Assembly: GCF_905163445.1 (NCBI RefSeq)
Contig: NC_053187.1
Coordinates: forward strand, 8,370,001-8,434,000
Length of the DNA: 64,000 nucleotides
Reading direction: 5' to 3'
From: Pararge aegeria
Taxonomy: Eukaryota; Arthropoda; Insecta; Lepidoptera; Nymphalidae
Below the pieces are notes generated by a model. The model searched no databases. It was not told the DNA's origin and saw only the letters and a program-made list of their open reading frames with translations. Each line of letters starts with the position of its first letter. Position 1 is the first letter of the stretch. A program made the translations under genes and the position numbers. Below, one piece after another: positions 23,046-35,636 of the stretch.

Positions 23046-23115
23046 CTTTTAGTGGTGAGCATATCCATGGTTGCCATAAAGGCACATTGAATTTCGGCGA
23101 CTGAGGAGGCTCCAT
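23046..23115 (-). CDS. Tgi: Tgi alternative (proximal) first coding exon
   Basis: This exon encodes 23 residues starting MEPPQSPKFNVPLWQPW and ends AAAG|GTAAAT in phase 1. It splices to exon 2 as G|AG (Glu) and gives a 313-aa protein. No acceptor just upstream would join it in frame to the 45.6-kb exon, because the candidate AGs there need phase 2. It is therefore better read as an alternative first exon with its own promoter. The frame stays open upstream to about 23230, with a possible earlier ATG pair near 23180, so the start codon is uncertain. The N-terminus lacks the conserved LDVLSRAA block. I do not recognise this peptide from memory. Confidence 0.65.
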
Positions 23116-23230
23116 TGAAAGATGATCCAGACTACTCAAAGGAGTCCCAGTCAGAAGAAGCAAATAATGCGAAAGTTCCATCATAACGACACCATTAAAA
23201 ACTTTGTAACACTCAACACCATTGCATATT

Positions 23231-26200
23231 TAAGAAACACATCGCATAAAATGCACTTTAATATGAGCACTAAAATTTTGATGTTTTCTTGCACTAACAA
23301 TTCCTTAGCAGATCGATCTTATAGGAAACACATTGGCGTCTAAACACAGGTAACACTGAAGGTCGACTGAATAAAAAACCAACTGGAAGAGATTACATTG
23401 GAATAAATAAATGAGATGAACAAAAAATAAACCGAAAAGGAAAAAGAGCATCATGCTACATCCACGCGGCCGGACGTTGCGGCGCTTCCTTCGAAGCATA
23501 TGATACAGGGTGGCTTTAACATATCGTTACCATCTCATAACGTATACTGGGACAGATAAGAGAATTATGATATTTATAACAAAAGCTGTACCTATACGCG
23601 TCTGAACGCCCATTGTTACGGTTACTCGGAAATATGCTGATAAGTGGCATCGAGAGCACGTTATTTATGTGACCTCATCTCGATAACAAAGAAAACGGCA
23701 ACACAACACATTTTTGTGTCAAATGAGCCTGACCTCCTGTGCCCTGTTTTCTGACATCGGAATTTCAAATTTATAACACAATAGCAAAGCCCATTGCATA
23801 TTGACACCAATTCTGCTGTACACATATCTAAATATTAAGGAAACTTGGTACCACTAAAAGTCATTTCCATCATTTTCAATAGGTAAGCTAAGACTATTTT
23901 ACAACCTCTTGTTGATACGCTTTGCAGTTAAGTCTCAGTTTCAAATTTCTGAACAGTATTCATGCATTTGTTAGTATCCGATTAAACTGAAATTTAGCAA
24001 TATAAATTGGATGTAAGATGGATGATGGAGCTGGTTTTATGATATAGTTGAGGTTCTATAGTTGACGTGAACACATAGGTGGTATACTATTCATCTCAAG
24101 TAGTTGAACGATCGTAATCAGTATCTGATAATGATATGAATGTGTATTACAAACTTGTTTTATATGAAATTATTTTTGAATAATATTGTAACAAATCCTT
24201 ACATGACTTTTCCGAAAGCTTTTTAATGTAAGTTACTATTTATGTCTGTCCAATTTTCTTCAAACTATTTTCATCGAATATTCGTTAGAGCCTTAGTTGT
24301 AGCAGGAGGTTACCTTCTTCGAATAATTTTCAAATACAATTTCAGCGTTTACCTATTTATTCCAATTACGACCTAACAACACTACTTTGTTACCTTCCTT
24401 GATTATCTTATACATGTGTGTTGGGAAAAACTTGCCACAGAAATATTTCTTTTTAGTGTTCAAAGACAAGACCTTACACCAATCTTAACGATCGCCTTTT
24501 CATAAACATCCTGTACATGAATACATCAACCTGTTCGGTCCATTCATGAAAGTGCGTGAGCGCAGGGCGCGGGGATTAATGAACCCCCCTCCATGCCTCA
24601 CCCTTCCGTCGCCTATACAACCTTATCATTTGAAGTACAATTTTAAGCTTCACTACATTCGCTTTAAGATGAATATCGCTTAACACATATGGGATTATAA
24701 TAAATCAGTGCCAATGAAGGAGAATTGAGATCTTAAAATTAGTGGCATAAAGCTCGTATTCGTTTATAAGCTACCTCCTAATGATCGAGTTTAAATTACG
24801 GTGGTTGTATCCTTGGAAGGTTGTGTTTTATTTTGACGCGGTCCGGCGCGCGGGGGGCTAAGTCGAAGGCTGTGAGAAGTTGCCGCTCCAGAGAGTATAG
24901 GCATTAGGTTTTTTATTGTCTAATAGAGCGGAGGTAAAGGGCTGCCGACAGGTAGAGCGAGGATGGCGCCGCTAGATTAATTATAGTCTGAAACTAGAAT
25001 AGTGCAGGCAGTGATTTTTGCTTAATATTATTCTAAATTTTAAACCCTTTTCACTTTCTTACTAAGTCTGAAACAAATTTTATTTACTTTTGAGATATTC
25101 ATCTATTCTCACAAACTTAATCATTAATAATATTAGTAGGATGGTTTCGATATAAAGTATCCCCCAGTCAAAATTTTCAAAATATATTAAATGTACAGAA
25201 GTCTTCCAGTTACAGTTTTATTATAAGTATAGATGTGAAGTAGGTAACTTTAAAGTTAGTTATCATTGATCTTTTTGTATAAATACCTATTTGAAAATAT
25301 TGTGTGAATCTGACTTCTATTTAACGACCTGCGTCATGCCATACCTAAATTTGCTTTGAGGAGTTAGTCTGGTCTTGTGGGAGGCTATTGCAGCAGCTAG
25401 TTTCCGTCCAAATAAGAAAGCATCTTATTACCTTCCAATATTAAGTTCGTTTGTCGTCTACAAATATTTGATGTTTAAGTAGAAGTTTCCGGCTAACATT
25501 ATGAGTTTCAATTGTTTCATGATAATACGAAGGTTGCAGGTAGGGTTGCCTGGCAGTGTAATTAACTGGCCGTGTTTTATTTTTCTCAGTTCGTCTTATT
25601 TGTTTCGCCGCCCATTCAACCGGAGCGCCTGACTGTGGCGGATTTGGGTCCTTTCTGCTTAGACCACTATATCAAAGCCTGTGGGCGAAAAATCAGTTCG
25701 GAACAAAGTCTGTTATTTATTGGAAAAGTTTGAAGATAAACCAAATACAAAATAGGATATCCTTAGACTAGGTATGCGTGATAACAAAATAGTTTAAGTA
25801 TCACTGTTTTTTCTAGACTAGGATTCTCTATACAGTAAAATAATTGTTAGTTTTATTTATTTATTGAAAAAGTTTTAAGATAAAAGACAACACAACAAAA
25901 CAATGTCTCTTACAGTGTTGAAGACGATGACGACGATGAAATAGGTACAGTGCAGGCTAGCAGGCTACATAAATACATACTTGAAGAGAATATCTTTTAT
26001 TCGTACAATAATTCTCATTTACTGCGCATCTGATATCTCCAGCGATTTTATTAAATGCAATATCCGTAGTTATATTGCGCTGATCTCTAAGGCCCGGGAG
26101 CGAAAGGATGCGAGTAATTCAGTGGCGGGCCTGCGCGGATGCCAGTTTGCTTGGGGGGATGTTTATTTGCACGCACGACATTATCGATTTCTTTCCCTCC

Positions 26201-26338
26201 TGGCGTTCCGGGGGAGATGTTTAGGGATGGTTTTAGATAGATAAAGCAATAAGCCGACGCGAAAGAAAATTACATAAAAACAGAGAATGATGCTCGCAAA
26301 GATTGTCTTATCAGTTTAGGCCTTCACGTTTGCCTCAC
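23231..26338. other. Region upstream of the proximal first exon
   Basis: Intron of the distal isoform and candidate promoter territory for the proximal one. GC-rich islands at about 24545-24610 and 24835-24980 stand out, and another plus-strand GC-rich stretch at 26090-26225. No coding exon could be defined. Confidence 0.4.
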
Positions 26339-26574
26339 TATTTATCTAACTAACACAAAACTCTGAAATGCACTCTCAACGTTTCTCTCCGACACAAGGG
26401 AATTATTAGATGTTTAGATTGTATAGATTAATCCATTGATTACAATTGTGTAATCAATGGATTACACAAGTGCATTGTAAACTCAGCTAATGAGGATTTT
26501 TTTTTTAGTATTTATCTAACTAATAAAAAACTCTGAAATGCACTCTCAACGTTTCTCTCCGACACAAGGCAATT
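26339..26574 (+). repeat. 66-bp direct repeat pair flanking a hairpin
   Basis: 26339-26404 and 26509-26574 share CTCTGAAATGCACTCTCAAC and GTTTCTCTCCGACACAAGG, period 170. Between them, 26429-26464 forms a hairpin with perfect 16-bp arms (TAATCCATTGATTACA) and a 4-nt loop. Confidence 0.85.
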
Positions 26575-26599
26575 GTTTGTTTTTTTTTTTTAATTAACG

Positions 26600-26870
26600 A
26601 TAGGCCAGCGCTTGACGACAATCATGCCCGTTAGAAAGCAATGATGAGGTCTAGGTTGGAGCACGCTTGCCTCGAAAAAGCCTATTCACTCTAGCCTTGA
26701 AGGTACTCAAATTATACGTGGCAGGAAACACAGTTGCCGGGAGGGCTGCTCCGGTGTCGGAGCGAAACGCACGTAGACAGTGCATTTTGGAACATTTGTG
26801 TGGTGTGGGGTATACAGATTGAATATAAATAGCTGAGATTGACGCCGTGGGGTGACGGCAGATCACCACC
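26600..26870 (-). mobile_element. LINE reverse-transcriptase ORF 3' end fragment
   Basis: The minus-strand frame ends with LPATVFPATYNLSTFKARVN, which matches the typical C-terminus of insect non-LTR reverse-transcriptase ORFs (LP..VFP..Y.L..FK..V). Only about 70 codons remain. It abuts another LINE tail of opposite orientation. Confidence 0.6.
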
Positions 26871-27025
26871 GCTCTTCTTCCCGCGGGTGTCGTACGAGGC
26901 GACTAAGGAAATATAACGGAGAGCGGATCATCAACCCGCCTGCCCAGCGTGATGATTATGGGCAAATCCTCCAGTTTGGAGAAGGAGAGGCCTTTAGTCC
27001 AGCAGTGGACTGTAATAGGATGATG
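26850..27025 (+). mobile_element. LINE 3' end with (GAT)n tail
   Basis: This carries the widespread lepidopteran LINE 3' end: CCCGCGGGTGTCGTACGAGG, GGCGACTAAGG, an AACCCGCCTGCCCAGCG motif, CAGCAGTGGACTG and a (GAT)n tail. Related pieces occur at 10.1, 17.8, 35.5 and 38.8 kb. Confidence 0.6.
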
Positions 27026-27311
27026 ATGATGATATATAGCTAAAGAGTTCGTTTGTTTGTTTACCTACTTGAACTCGATCTCAGGAACTACTGGTCCGAT
27101 TTGAATAATTCTTTCAGTGTTGGACAGCCTATAGTAGTAGTATAGCACTAATGAAGAATGTTTCAAGATTGTTTTGCTTAAGGTTGACTTATAAGCGGAC
27201 GAAGTCGCGAGAAACCGCTAGTTATAAATATAATCAGAAATTATAATATAGTGCATGTGGAGCTTTTCGCGGCATATAGCAAATTAAGCTTAGCATTCAA
27301 AGGAAAACGGC

Positions 27312-27530
27312 ATGCCAAGTGTAATATTTTTTACCTACATTTACTTATTAGATCGCGTGGAAGTTAACTGGGTACGATTTATATAGTATCGAATGAGCGA
27401 CATCTACTTAGTAAAAATACTAAACAAACACTACATAACTGTAACTAACTATATTATATATATATATATATATAAACTACATATAATATCTTATAAATAA
27501 TCCTTATTAGGTAGGAAATCTCATGGCACT
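27312..27530. mobile_element. Foldback MITE related to the 4.2-kb element
   Basis: It shares GCCAAGTGT, TTACCTACATTTACTTATTA, GAAGTTAACT, TATAGTATCGAATGAGCG and the right end GAAATCTCATGGCAC with the 4.2-kb element. The centre holds a (TA)n run at about 27455-27475. Confidence 0.65.
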
Positions 27531-27848
27531 CTATTAAATACCATTAACGACTTTGGCATTCTGATGACAGTTAACTACTGGTTTTTTTTTATAGTTATAA
27601 TTGACGGAGCAAGCAGATGTCCCACCGACTGGAAGGGGGAAATCACATCCATGCAAACAGAAAAAAACTTCGCGGGGCATGAAAAGGCATGTTCTGCAAC
27701 GTATGAAGCCTCACGTGCCTCCAACCACGCCCTTGAGATCGAAACATAGCATTCCAAGAATGCTGATTGCTGCCACGGCGGTAGTCATTCCCCGGACAAG
27801 ATCGACTACTCGACTCGACTCTACTACGACTAAAAAAGTAAGTTATAA

Positions 27849-27910
27849 TTAGATACTCAAATGAAAAACAGTAGCATTGCTATGCTACTGTTTTTCATTT
27901 GAGTATCTAA
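27849..27910. repeat. Hairpin: perfect 28-bp arms, 6-nt loop
   Basis: Arms TTAGATACTCAAATGAAAAA.. at 27849-27876 and the exact inverse at 27883-27910, with loop TTGCTA. It has no flanking element ends that I recognise. Confidence 0.9.
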
Positions 27911-30132
27911 TCAACTGAAATTCCTTACATCAAATTTTATAATAACAGTTAGGTATAACAGCAATATGATTTATGTTCAACAGAATTATACATATACGTA
28001 ATGAGAAGCACACATTTAATATCCAGTTGAAGTTAATTGTATTCAAATTTGGGCTTGCGTGAAGCCAGTAGCCCGTCCGTGACCGCGAGCCCCGCCGGAC
28101 TATAGTTATTTAACATCGAGATAACAGATTCATGCTGACTGTCCACCGGGAAACTAAGACTGCATATCTCTACGCGGTCACGAATGCCACTATGAACTGT
28201 ATATGTGTATATTCTATAGAATATTGAATGGTAAGCTTGTCTGTCTCATTAGGTAAACCTGTAAGATAAATTTAAGTAGTTTTAATATCGGTCGGCTTTT
28301 CTGCGTTTTTAGGAAATGAAAAACTGCTATCATAACAATACGAAGATAAATTTCGCCATCGTCTAAAAGGTTATAATAGCTCTGTATCGGAAATCTGTAA
28401 AATACAAAAAGAAATCTATCCCACGAGACCCATACATTTTTCGGAGATAAAAATTAGCCTTCTTGCTTTTCCGGACCCGGAAGGGTAATTGTATATCATT
28501 TTATAACAAATTACCAGATGAAATCCTTATCCTGCCTCTCAATAGGTTCAAAAGTTATATAAAACGTAAGCTCATAGAAAAATCCTATTCCAATATTAGG
28601 GATTAAATGCATCATAATAAAGCTTGGAAATGCTCTAACTTTATAGCTTAACATTAACTCGACTGTGAGATGGTGATAACAAAAAAAAATACTAAGTTTA
28701 TTGCTCTTCCTTCTTAAACCAGGGCGCGTTTGGAACCCTCCTAGCTTTAGTTTTAAGTTAACGAATGCAGTTATCACCATCACCTAACATAAGTGTTAGC
28801 AGGTTAAATGTATGAACGCTTCATAAGTGATAAGGTGTACATGAATAAAACATTTATGAATTTGAATTTTTTATATCTAATAATCTAAGCAGCCTAACTG
28901 GGTTTTAATATATATCCGTTCAGCCGCTCTTAGCCGGCAACAATCTAATGAAAAGCTTATAAAAGCTATCATCGTCTAATATGAATCCAATAAGATTTTA
29001 TAAGTCCCATTACTAGGCACCTCTATTCCACATGAAAGGCCAATACAGACCCCACTCTGCTTCATTACGGGGGCTTTACGTTAACACAAAACTTAACTTA
29101 CGTAGGTACATACTATTATGAACTTTTTTACAGGTACCCTCCTTTTTTGGCAGTCCTATAGCAACAAGTATAACACAAAGAGACTTGTCGACCTTTTCAT
29201 TTACGTATTGAATTATCAATTACTAGCTTAATTTGGAATCTGGCCGGTGGATGGCCAACCTTAATTCAGGTATTTATGTATCAACGCTACCTGTGCACGC
29301 ACCTTTTAAAGGCAGCCATGCAATCTGCCTGGAAGTCCAGTAGCTGATAACATTTTGTTTTATTTATTCATAAAAGCCGTTTAGGAATGACAATTTTTTT
29401 TTTATCGACACTGAAAAAGGTCACGCAGTTCACAATAAGGGAAGACCGATTTCAGCGTTGAAACTAAATGCGATTAATCAAACTCAGTTTATGCGTTAAA
29501 CTTAGTCGTGGGATGCACGTTGAGCGATATGTGGTTTTATTTAACTTGGTTGGATGGATTTTTGTTGGTTGTTGATTGGACTTGGTATGATGTCATTTGA
29601 GCAGTATCTAGCGGCTATAGACTTCATATATAGAAGCAGTTAAGAACTACATGACACAAATTTCGTCACAAAATCTGTTCATGCCTTCAAGGCGTGTCCG
29701 AATCTAGTTAGTAAATACTAATTTTCTGCCCTATTTTGATGAGGCTTTGAAGTACGTTCTTGATATATTGTTATAACGTCAGTATCGAAATATACGTCCG
29801 TAATCTATAACTAATACAAACCTCTTGATCATTAATAATTATTAGATACCTAGGTACGCCTAAGCAGTTATGTTTTAGGCGAATACAAATGAAAAAATTA
29901 AAATGAAAAAATTATTTATTTGTTATCTAAATTTCATTACAAAACAATAGGCTAAGACCTCCATTTAAGTTTGGAAAAAACCTGTATTTGGAGGTCTCGC
30001 TCTTTCCCATATAAAGTTTACACATATACTAATAACATGACTTAAGTCTTAACCAATTTAATACATTTTATCATTTTATACTTTTTTTTTGTTTAGAATT
30101 TTTCAAAATCAATCATGCAAGCATGCAAATTT
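27911..30132. other. Intronic, little seen
   Basis: A GC-richer stretch at 28050-28180 and a LINE 3' end scrap at 28835-28870. No exon supported. Confidence 0.45.
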
Positions 30133-30189
30133 GTGAGTGTGTGTGTGTAAGTGTTTGAGTGTGTGTGTGTGTGTTTATGTGTGTGCTTT
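30133..30189 (+). repeat. (GT)n microsatellite
   Basis: Interrupted GT/TG run with AAGTG and GAGTG breaks. It creates a spurious Cys/Val-rich open frame. Confidence 0.9.
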
Positions 30190-30344
30190 TACTTTAGAAT
30201 CAGGAAGAGAGATTCTGTCTCATCGTACGTTAATGACTTTATCCAATTTGTTACTGTTTTTTTACAGTCATGCAGTTTCAGTGGATAAATATTCAAAACT
30301 CTATTTATTCTATTATACAGCCGTTTTACAAAGTTAACATTTTC

Positions 30345-30603
30345 ATTATTATCGTTATCAATCCACTACCGACCCTCTATAAGGTCGAGGCTTCTATCAG
30401 AAATGAGCAGTCTATAGGCCTTAGTCCTACCAGACTGGCTAAGTGCGTAGCGTGGTAGACTACTTAATGATTTCTGACACTGTTGAAGCAAGTAATGTTT
30501 TACTGCTTAAAAACGCATATAACTCCAAAAGTTAGAGGCGCGTTTTGGGGATCGTACTCGGTCCCCCCGAAGGGTTGAAATTAAGCGCTAGGCTATCACT
30601 AAT
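30345..30603 (-). mobile_element. SINE family 2, antisense
   Basis: The reverse strand has the head (GTGATAGCCTAGCGC), CAGTAAAACATTACTTGC and a drifted 3' part. Open frames over it are incidental. Confidence 0.7.
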
Positions 30604-30831
30604 CATTTAAATATTGGGATGAAAAAAAAATTTAAGTCACTAAAGTTAATTCATCATTAGGTTTGTATTTGATATCTTTAGGGTGCAACAAAGTCAAATA
30701 TGCTTTCAGTATCCCGTTGAATCGATAAGCGATGTCTGTTTAGTCTGCAAACATCAATATAGGTAGGCTGGTTTTAGGTACTATATTGCGCGGAAGGCGG
30801 ATGTTTGAAGCGAAAGTGCGGGAAGCGAAAA

Positions 30832-30844
30832 CATTCCGCATTCC
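30832..30844 (+). promoter_or_regulatory. Close pair of TEAD-type cores in Tgi intron
   Basis: CATTCCGCATTCC has two direct CATTCC cores with a 1-bp gap, so the spacing differs from the known dimer site. Intronic for the distal isoform. Confidence 0.3.
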
Positions 30845-32412
30845 GTACTTTATTGTTTTAATTTCCAAGTGATTATTGATGCAAGGAATATTTGTAGTCG
30901 CATTTATAGGTAGGTAGGTAGATAGTTATTATTTTAATTCATGCTAAAAATTTTGTGTAGGTATACTGTACCAAGACATAAAACTATCAATATTTATTGT
31001 AAGGTAAATATGAAGTCACTATTCTTTACAATAAAATATTCAAAAAAATGTATGTCTTCTGTACCAGCTAAGGAAAACTATTCAGACTACTAGAGGCATC
31101 TATCAGCATGTTCGATATTCAAACTACATCATACAGCGCCATCTAACAAGCACGCGCTCCACAACATGTTCCCAATGTCATCCACAGATGGAAGCACAAT
31201 AGTATTATTTATGTTGAAATATTTTAACCAGGGAAATACTTAAAGCCTACAACTAGGTACGTGGAAATATGATCTAATAAGAAGTTACTTATTTGTTTAT
31301 GCAAGTTATCTATTTAGATATCTTATATTCAACGGTACAGCCGATTTGGAATTAAAATTTTAGAGACACCAATTGATTTTTTCTGTATACAATTCTTCAG
31401 TAACAACCTGTAGCATTAGTACAAGATTTGCTTGTTCGCAATCGAGGAATCGATATCGACTAAGATCTTTGTATCGTCTAAGTAAAATGGACCGAAAATA
31501 ACTTGATTTAAAGTCGCAAATCCTTTACTTCTGTTTTTATTTTGCAAACGTTAACGTTAGCTTAGGCTTTTGAAAGAATACAATACGGATTACTGGATTT
31601 GCGACTCTAAGACGAGTAACAGTAGGTCCATTTTACTTTGACAATACTGAGTAAGATATGCGAAAAAGACGACTTGTAACTAAGGCTACTGGTGTTAAAA
31701 TTTGAGTTGTCAGCCTCCGTGCCTCAGAAAACACTAATAAACTATTGTCAGTCCTAATAATAATAAAATAGAATAAATTAATATTTTGGATGTCGTGCAG
31801 GTTACATACTTTTAGATAATTAGAACAGAACATGCTGCACGTACCTACTTACATCATGGCCCCAACGTAAAATGCTTTTAAAAAAACAGTGAATTTTTAT
31901 CAATTATTTGATTACATTGATTATTGATATTATTTACTTAAAGCTTAAGGCGGTTGGTTATAAATCAAAATGTTAAAAAAAACCATGAAATTTTAACGTT
32001 AAAAAAATTACATTTTTGTAGTCACGTAGTTATGAATAATAATGGTGCTCTTATCAATAAAATTGCACGCAGCGATCGCTTCCTTCAGCAAACGTCACGC
32101 TAAGGACAAGATAACGTGGACAGGGGTGTACAAAAAGCAATTGACTTAAAATAATAAAAATACATTCTTAAAAAAAATTACGCTAGAACTAGTCTGGTAG
32201 TCTCGATATTGGACTCCATGTACCTAGTGGGTCTGTTTCTTTTATGTATTTATGTATGTTTTTGGCTTTCTTTGTTCCATCTTAAATTCCACCTTTTTTA
32301 TAGTAATAATTGACGCACCAAGTCCAACGAGTACTTGATGGTAAATGGAAAACCATGGCCTATAAGCCTCATGTGCCTGTAATAACATCGGCACCCATGC
32401 CTATTAGGCCGA

Positions 32413-32671
32413 TAAAATAAATAAATAAATATACTAAGACAATACCCATAACGCCATCTAGCCCTAAAGTAAGCGTTGCTAGTGTTATGGTTACTAAGAT
32501 GACTGATGAATATTTTTATGAATAATTACATAAATAAATATAAAATACAGATAAACACCCAGACACTGAAAAACATTCATGTCATCACACAATCATTTTC
32601 TAGTTGCTCGAACCCACAGCCTTGTACTCAGAAAGCAGTGTCGCTGCCCACTGCGCCAATAGGCCGTCGAC
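32413..32671 (-). mobile_element. SINE family 1, near full length, antisense
   Basis: Reverse copy: (AAAT)n tail, AAGATGACTGATGAATATTT, then the head CACTGCGCCAATAGGCCGTC. The B-box region has drifted (TTGCTCGAACCCACAG). Confidence 0.8.
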
Positions 32672-33159
32672 ACAATAAGCGTGACGGTACACATAGTCGA
32701 TTTCTGTTACAAAAAGCTGTACCAAAAAGAAAGAAAAAAGGCAAGAAAAATAAAACTGCTATCTAACTTAATCAGTTTTTCATTAAGGCAATAGTAGGTG
32801 CAACGCCGCGCGCCGCACCGCATAGTCACTCTAAAGTAAGAGGATGAATCAATACAATAACATTTTCATAAAACCTAAGTCCACGCCCGATTGTGTATGC
32901 GGCCTTCGCTTGCATAACAAAATAGCACCATATACTGTGTGTCCGTACGTGGTAGCCCTGACATGGTTCGGTCGCTATTCAACTAAGGAGTAGCCCTATG
33001 TGGATGTGTTTGTGTATGAATTTTTATCATTTATGGCACCTTGGATCATAAAACCAGACTTTGCGAGAGGTCTTAGCAATATTTCTAACTAGCTGTTGCC
33101 CACGTTCTTCGTAAACGTTTATTACGGTGTTTTACAAATCCCTTGGGAAACATATTTTA

Positions 33160-33605
33160 GCACAGGCAGGAGACAAAAAATTATATCCTCTGACAAAAGC
33201 AACGCGCAGCATACCTTGGCTCCCCAGCGTCACTCCCTGAAGCACTTGGCGACCTGGGCGGCCTGCTAAGCTTCATGAGTTAGCTCGGCTGGCTGGAGTG
33301 ACCCAGCGGGGAGCTGTACCAGTTGCACTACGTGCAACGGAACGTTCTGTCCGTCCAAGTACGGAGACAAGTCCAGGAGAAAGAAGAAGAAGATATAATT
33401 AACGTGTCCACCGGCTAAAGCACAGTAAACCAGGAATAGGAATGGTTTATCCCTTTTATACTTCCACATATATTATTTGGATGTTATTTTCACACGTTCG
33501 CCAGTGCTATGTGAGTTGTTAAAGATTTGGGAGAAGATTAATTTTTATTTATCCTTTCCCCGGGGAGATAATTGTCTCCTGCCCAGGGAAAGACTTTTCC
33601 CCACC
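33160..33605 (-). repeat. Related repeat interrupted by a ~190-bp insert
   Basis: The flanking parts match the 49.5-kb repeat (GGCAGGAGACAAAAAATTAT; TTAACGTGTCCACCGGCTAA; CGCCAGTGCT). The insert from about 33195 to 33400 is GC-rich and of unknown origin. Confidence 0.5.
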
Positions 33606-34020
33606 TTTCGGGGGGACGAGTTCAACTAATAAGAGCCTCTTTACGGAGAAGGCCGCACAAAGCTGTTCCACCTTCACATCGAAATAGTTATCAAGGATTA
33701 GAGGGAGAATCTAGTTTGCCTGCTGGTACGTATTTCTTAACGAAAATTTCTTAACGACTAGAGTACATTTATACAAGTAATATTTTTACTAGTTGAGTTT
33801 CTACCGAACGAAAAATGAGCCTGTTGAGCAAACAGAAATTGTAGACATCAAGAATTATTTTATAAAACCTCAACGCAAAAAGGGGAGCTACAAATTTACC
33901 GAGTTAAGATTTCTTTTGACGGAGTGCATCGGCAACAAAGTTTGTCTGCAAACTTTCTAACTCCTCGACTACGTACAGGAGATAATGTCGTATTTGGGCT
34001 CTAATTATTTTATTTCGATA

Positions 34021-34135
34021 AAGTGCGTTTTAAAGAATTAAATATCACTTGCTATAAAGGTGAAGGAAAAACTCGTGAGACCTGCCTGCCTGAGAGTTCT
34101 CCATAATGTTCTCAAAGACGCGTGAAGTTTGCAAA
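34021..34135 (+). mobile_element. SINE family 2, body part
   Basis: GTGCGTTTTAAAGAATTAAA and CCTGAGAGTTCTCCATAATG are the central body; head and 3' end are absent. Confidence 0.65.
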
Positions 34136-34994
34136 TAATTTGCAAATTGATACAGTGAATGACTACGGTTAAAACCCAAATAGTAACACTAAATATAATT
34201 AATAAGATCTATTTCTAACCGACAGAAAAAAGGAGAAGTTTTCGGTTCGATGTATGTTCGGGAATAAATCCGACATATAGACGGATTTTGATCTTAAAAA
34301 GAGTTTTGGAGATAGAAAACTTGAAAAAGGGACAGCTATGTTAAAAAAAAAACTTCTCTGGTTATTTTAAGTTAACATCCACGCAAAGGCTCATCTATCA
34401 TCCAGCTTTGCTAGCACTACTGAATGATAAGAGTTTGGTAAAAGGTAAGAATAAACTTCCCTAGCCCGTTAAATTCCTGACTCAGCGACATTTCATAATG
34501 TTACATCATTGGACATGACTATATGTACTAGCCGTTTAAAGAGAATTTTATTATCTGCATTCAGTGAATGCCGGACATTCCGAGTAGAGTAAACATCCAA
34601 ATGCATTCGGTTTAGTCAGAAAACTCTAGAAAATCTGACCTGGTCTATATATTTTGGAATTTATGTATAAAATATGCTGATACTAAATATATTGGCACTA
34701 TCCTGTTCTGTTGCTGTGAGTCCTATCTACAGAGGTGGCCTAAAGAGATTGCTTGCAGCAATAAGGCCGCTTTTGCATACCTAAAACGTTATTTACTGTA
34801 AACTTCTAACTGTCTCTTTTTCTTTGTGTCTTGCGTGCAATAAAGTGTTTCATCTTCTTCTTTTCTGATCTTCGGACTGATCGGTCTTATCTTAGCTGTG
34901 ATTAGTTAATCTGTTATGAAGTAAATTAAATAAAAATCGTTTATTTCGTGTCTTATTCCAACTCACTTACGTAACTCAAAAGTTTGTTAAACTT

Positions 34995-35112
34995 GAAAGG
35001 GCGTGTGAAGTCTAGCCCGGACTTGGCCAGCGTGGTTGCCCCTCTCATAGGCTCATTCTGAGAGGAGACCCGTGCCCTGATGTGGGTCGGTACTGGGTTG
35101 ATCATGATGAAT
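34995..35112 (+). mobile_element. SINE family 2, 3' part
   Basis: GGCGTGTGAAGTCTAGCCCG and GAGGAGACCCGTGCCCTGAT, with the end GGTTGATCATGATGAATG. Confidence 0.7.
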
Positions 35113-35636
35113 GTAGTGTAAAGGAACCTGTTAGTAAAGATCGGCACGTGTCGATCATTTTGATTGACGTAAACATCTGATCTCCTTCGAGTTAATAATA
35201 CGACGATAAAATTCCGATTGTAGGGGTCAGACAAAGGAATTTTCATTACCTACCTTACGCGGCCATATTACGATACAATCGATACGATAATCGCAGTGTT
35301 GACTCTTTTTTACCGATTCGGTATAAATAATGTTGGTTTACGTAAATCCCAAAATAATCTGATTTAAAGTAATGTATTGATTGAATTTAAAGTAATGTTG
35401 AACTTGAATCCGGACACGACCTTCAGTAATGAAGTAAACGACGAAGAAGAAGTAGATTATATAGCGCCGCAGCGTCTTACGTGCTATGATAACCGACCCG
35501 TCTGCCCAGCGTTTAAGGGAAATATGTCTTTAGTAGAGCAGAACACTGTTTTGGCTAAAAAATCGAAAAGGTCGAACATAGTAATGTCGGTGTATATTAC
35601 CATGTTAGTTTCGCTAGTACACGCGAATCGGTAAGT

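Noticed and set aside
23305..23499. Minus-strand frame starting with a basic run (MLRRKRRNVRPRG)
   Set aside because: Considered as a further Tgi first exon, but it has no donor in a compatible phase and no family resemblance.
25981..26244. 87-aa plus-strand frame in a GC-rich stretch
   Set aside because: No recognisable domain and no splice borders; left as unassigned GC-rich DNA.
30137..30337. Cys/Val-rich frame
   Set aside because: Produced by the (GT)n microsatellite.
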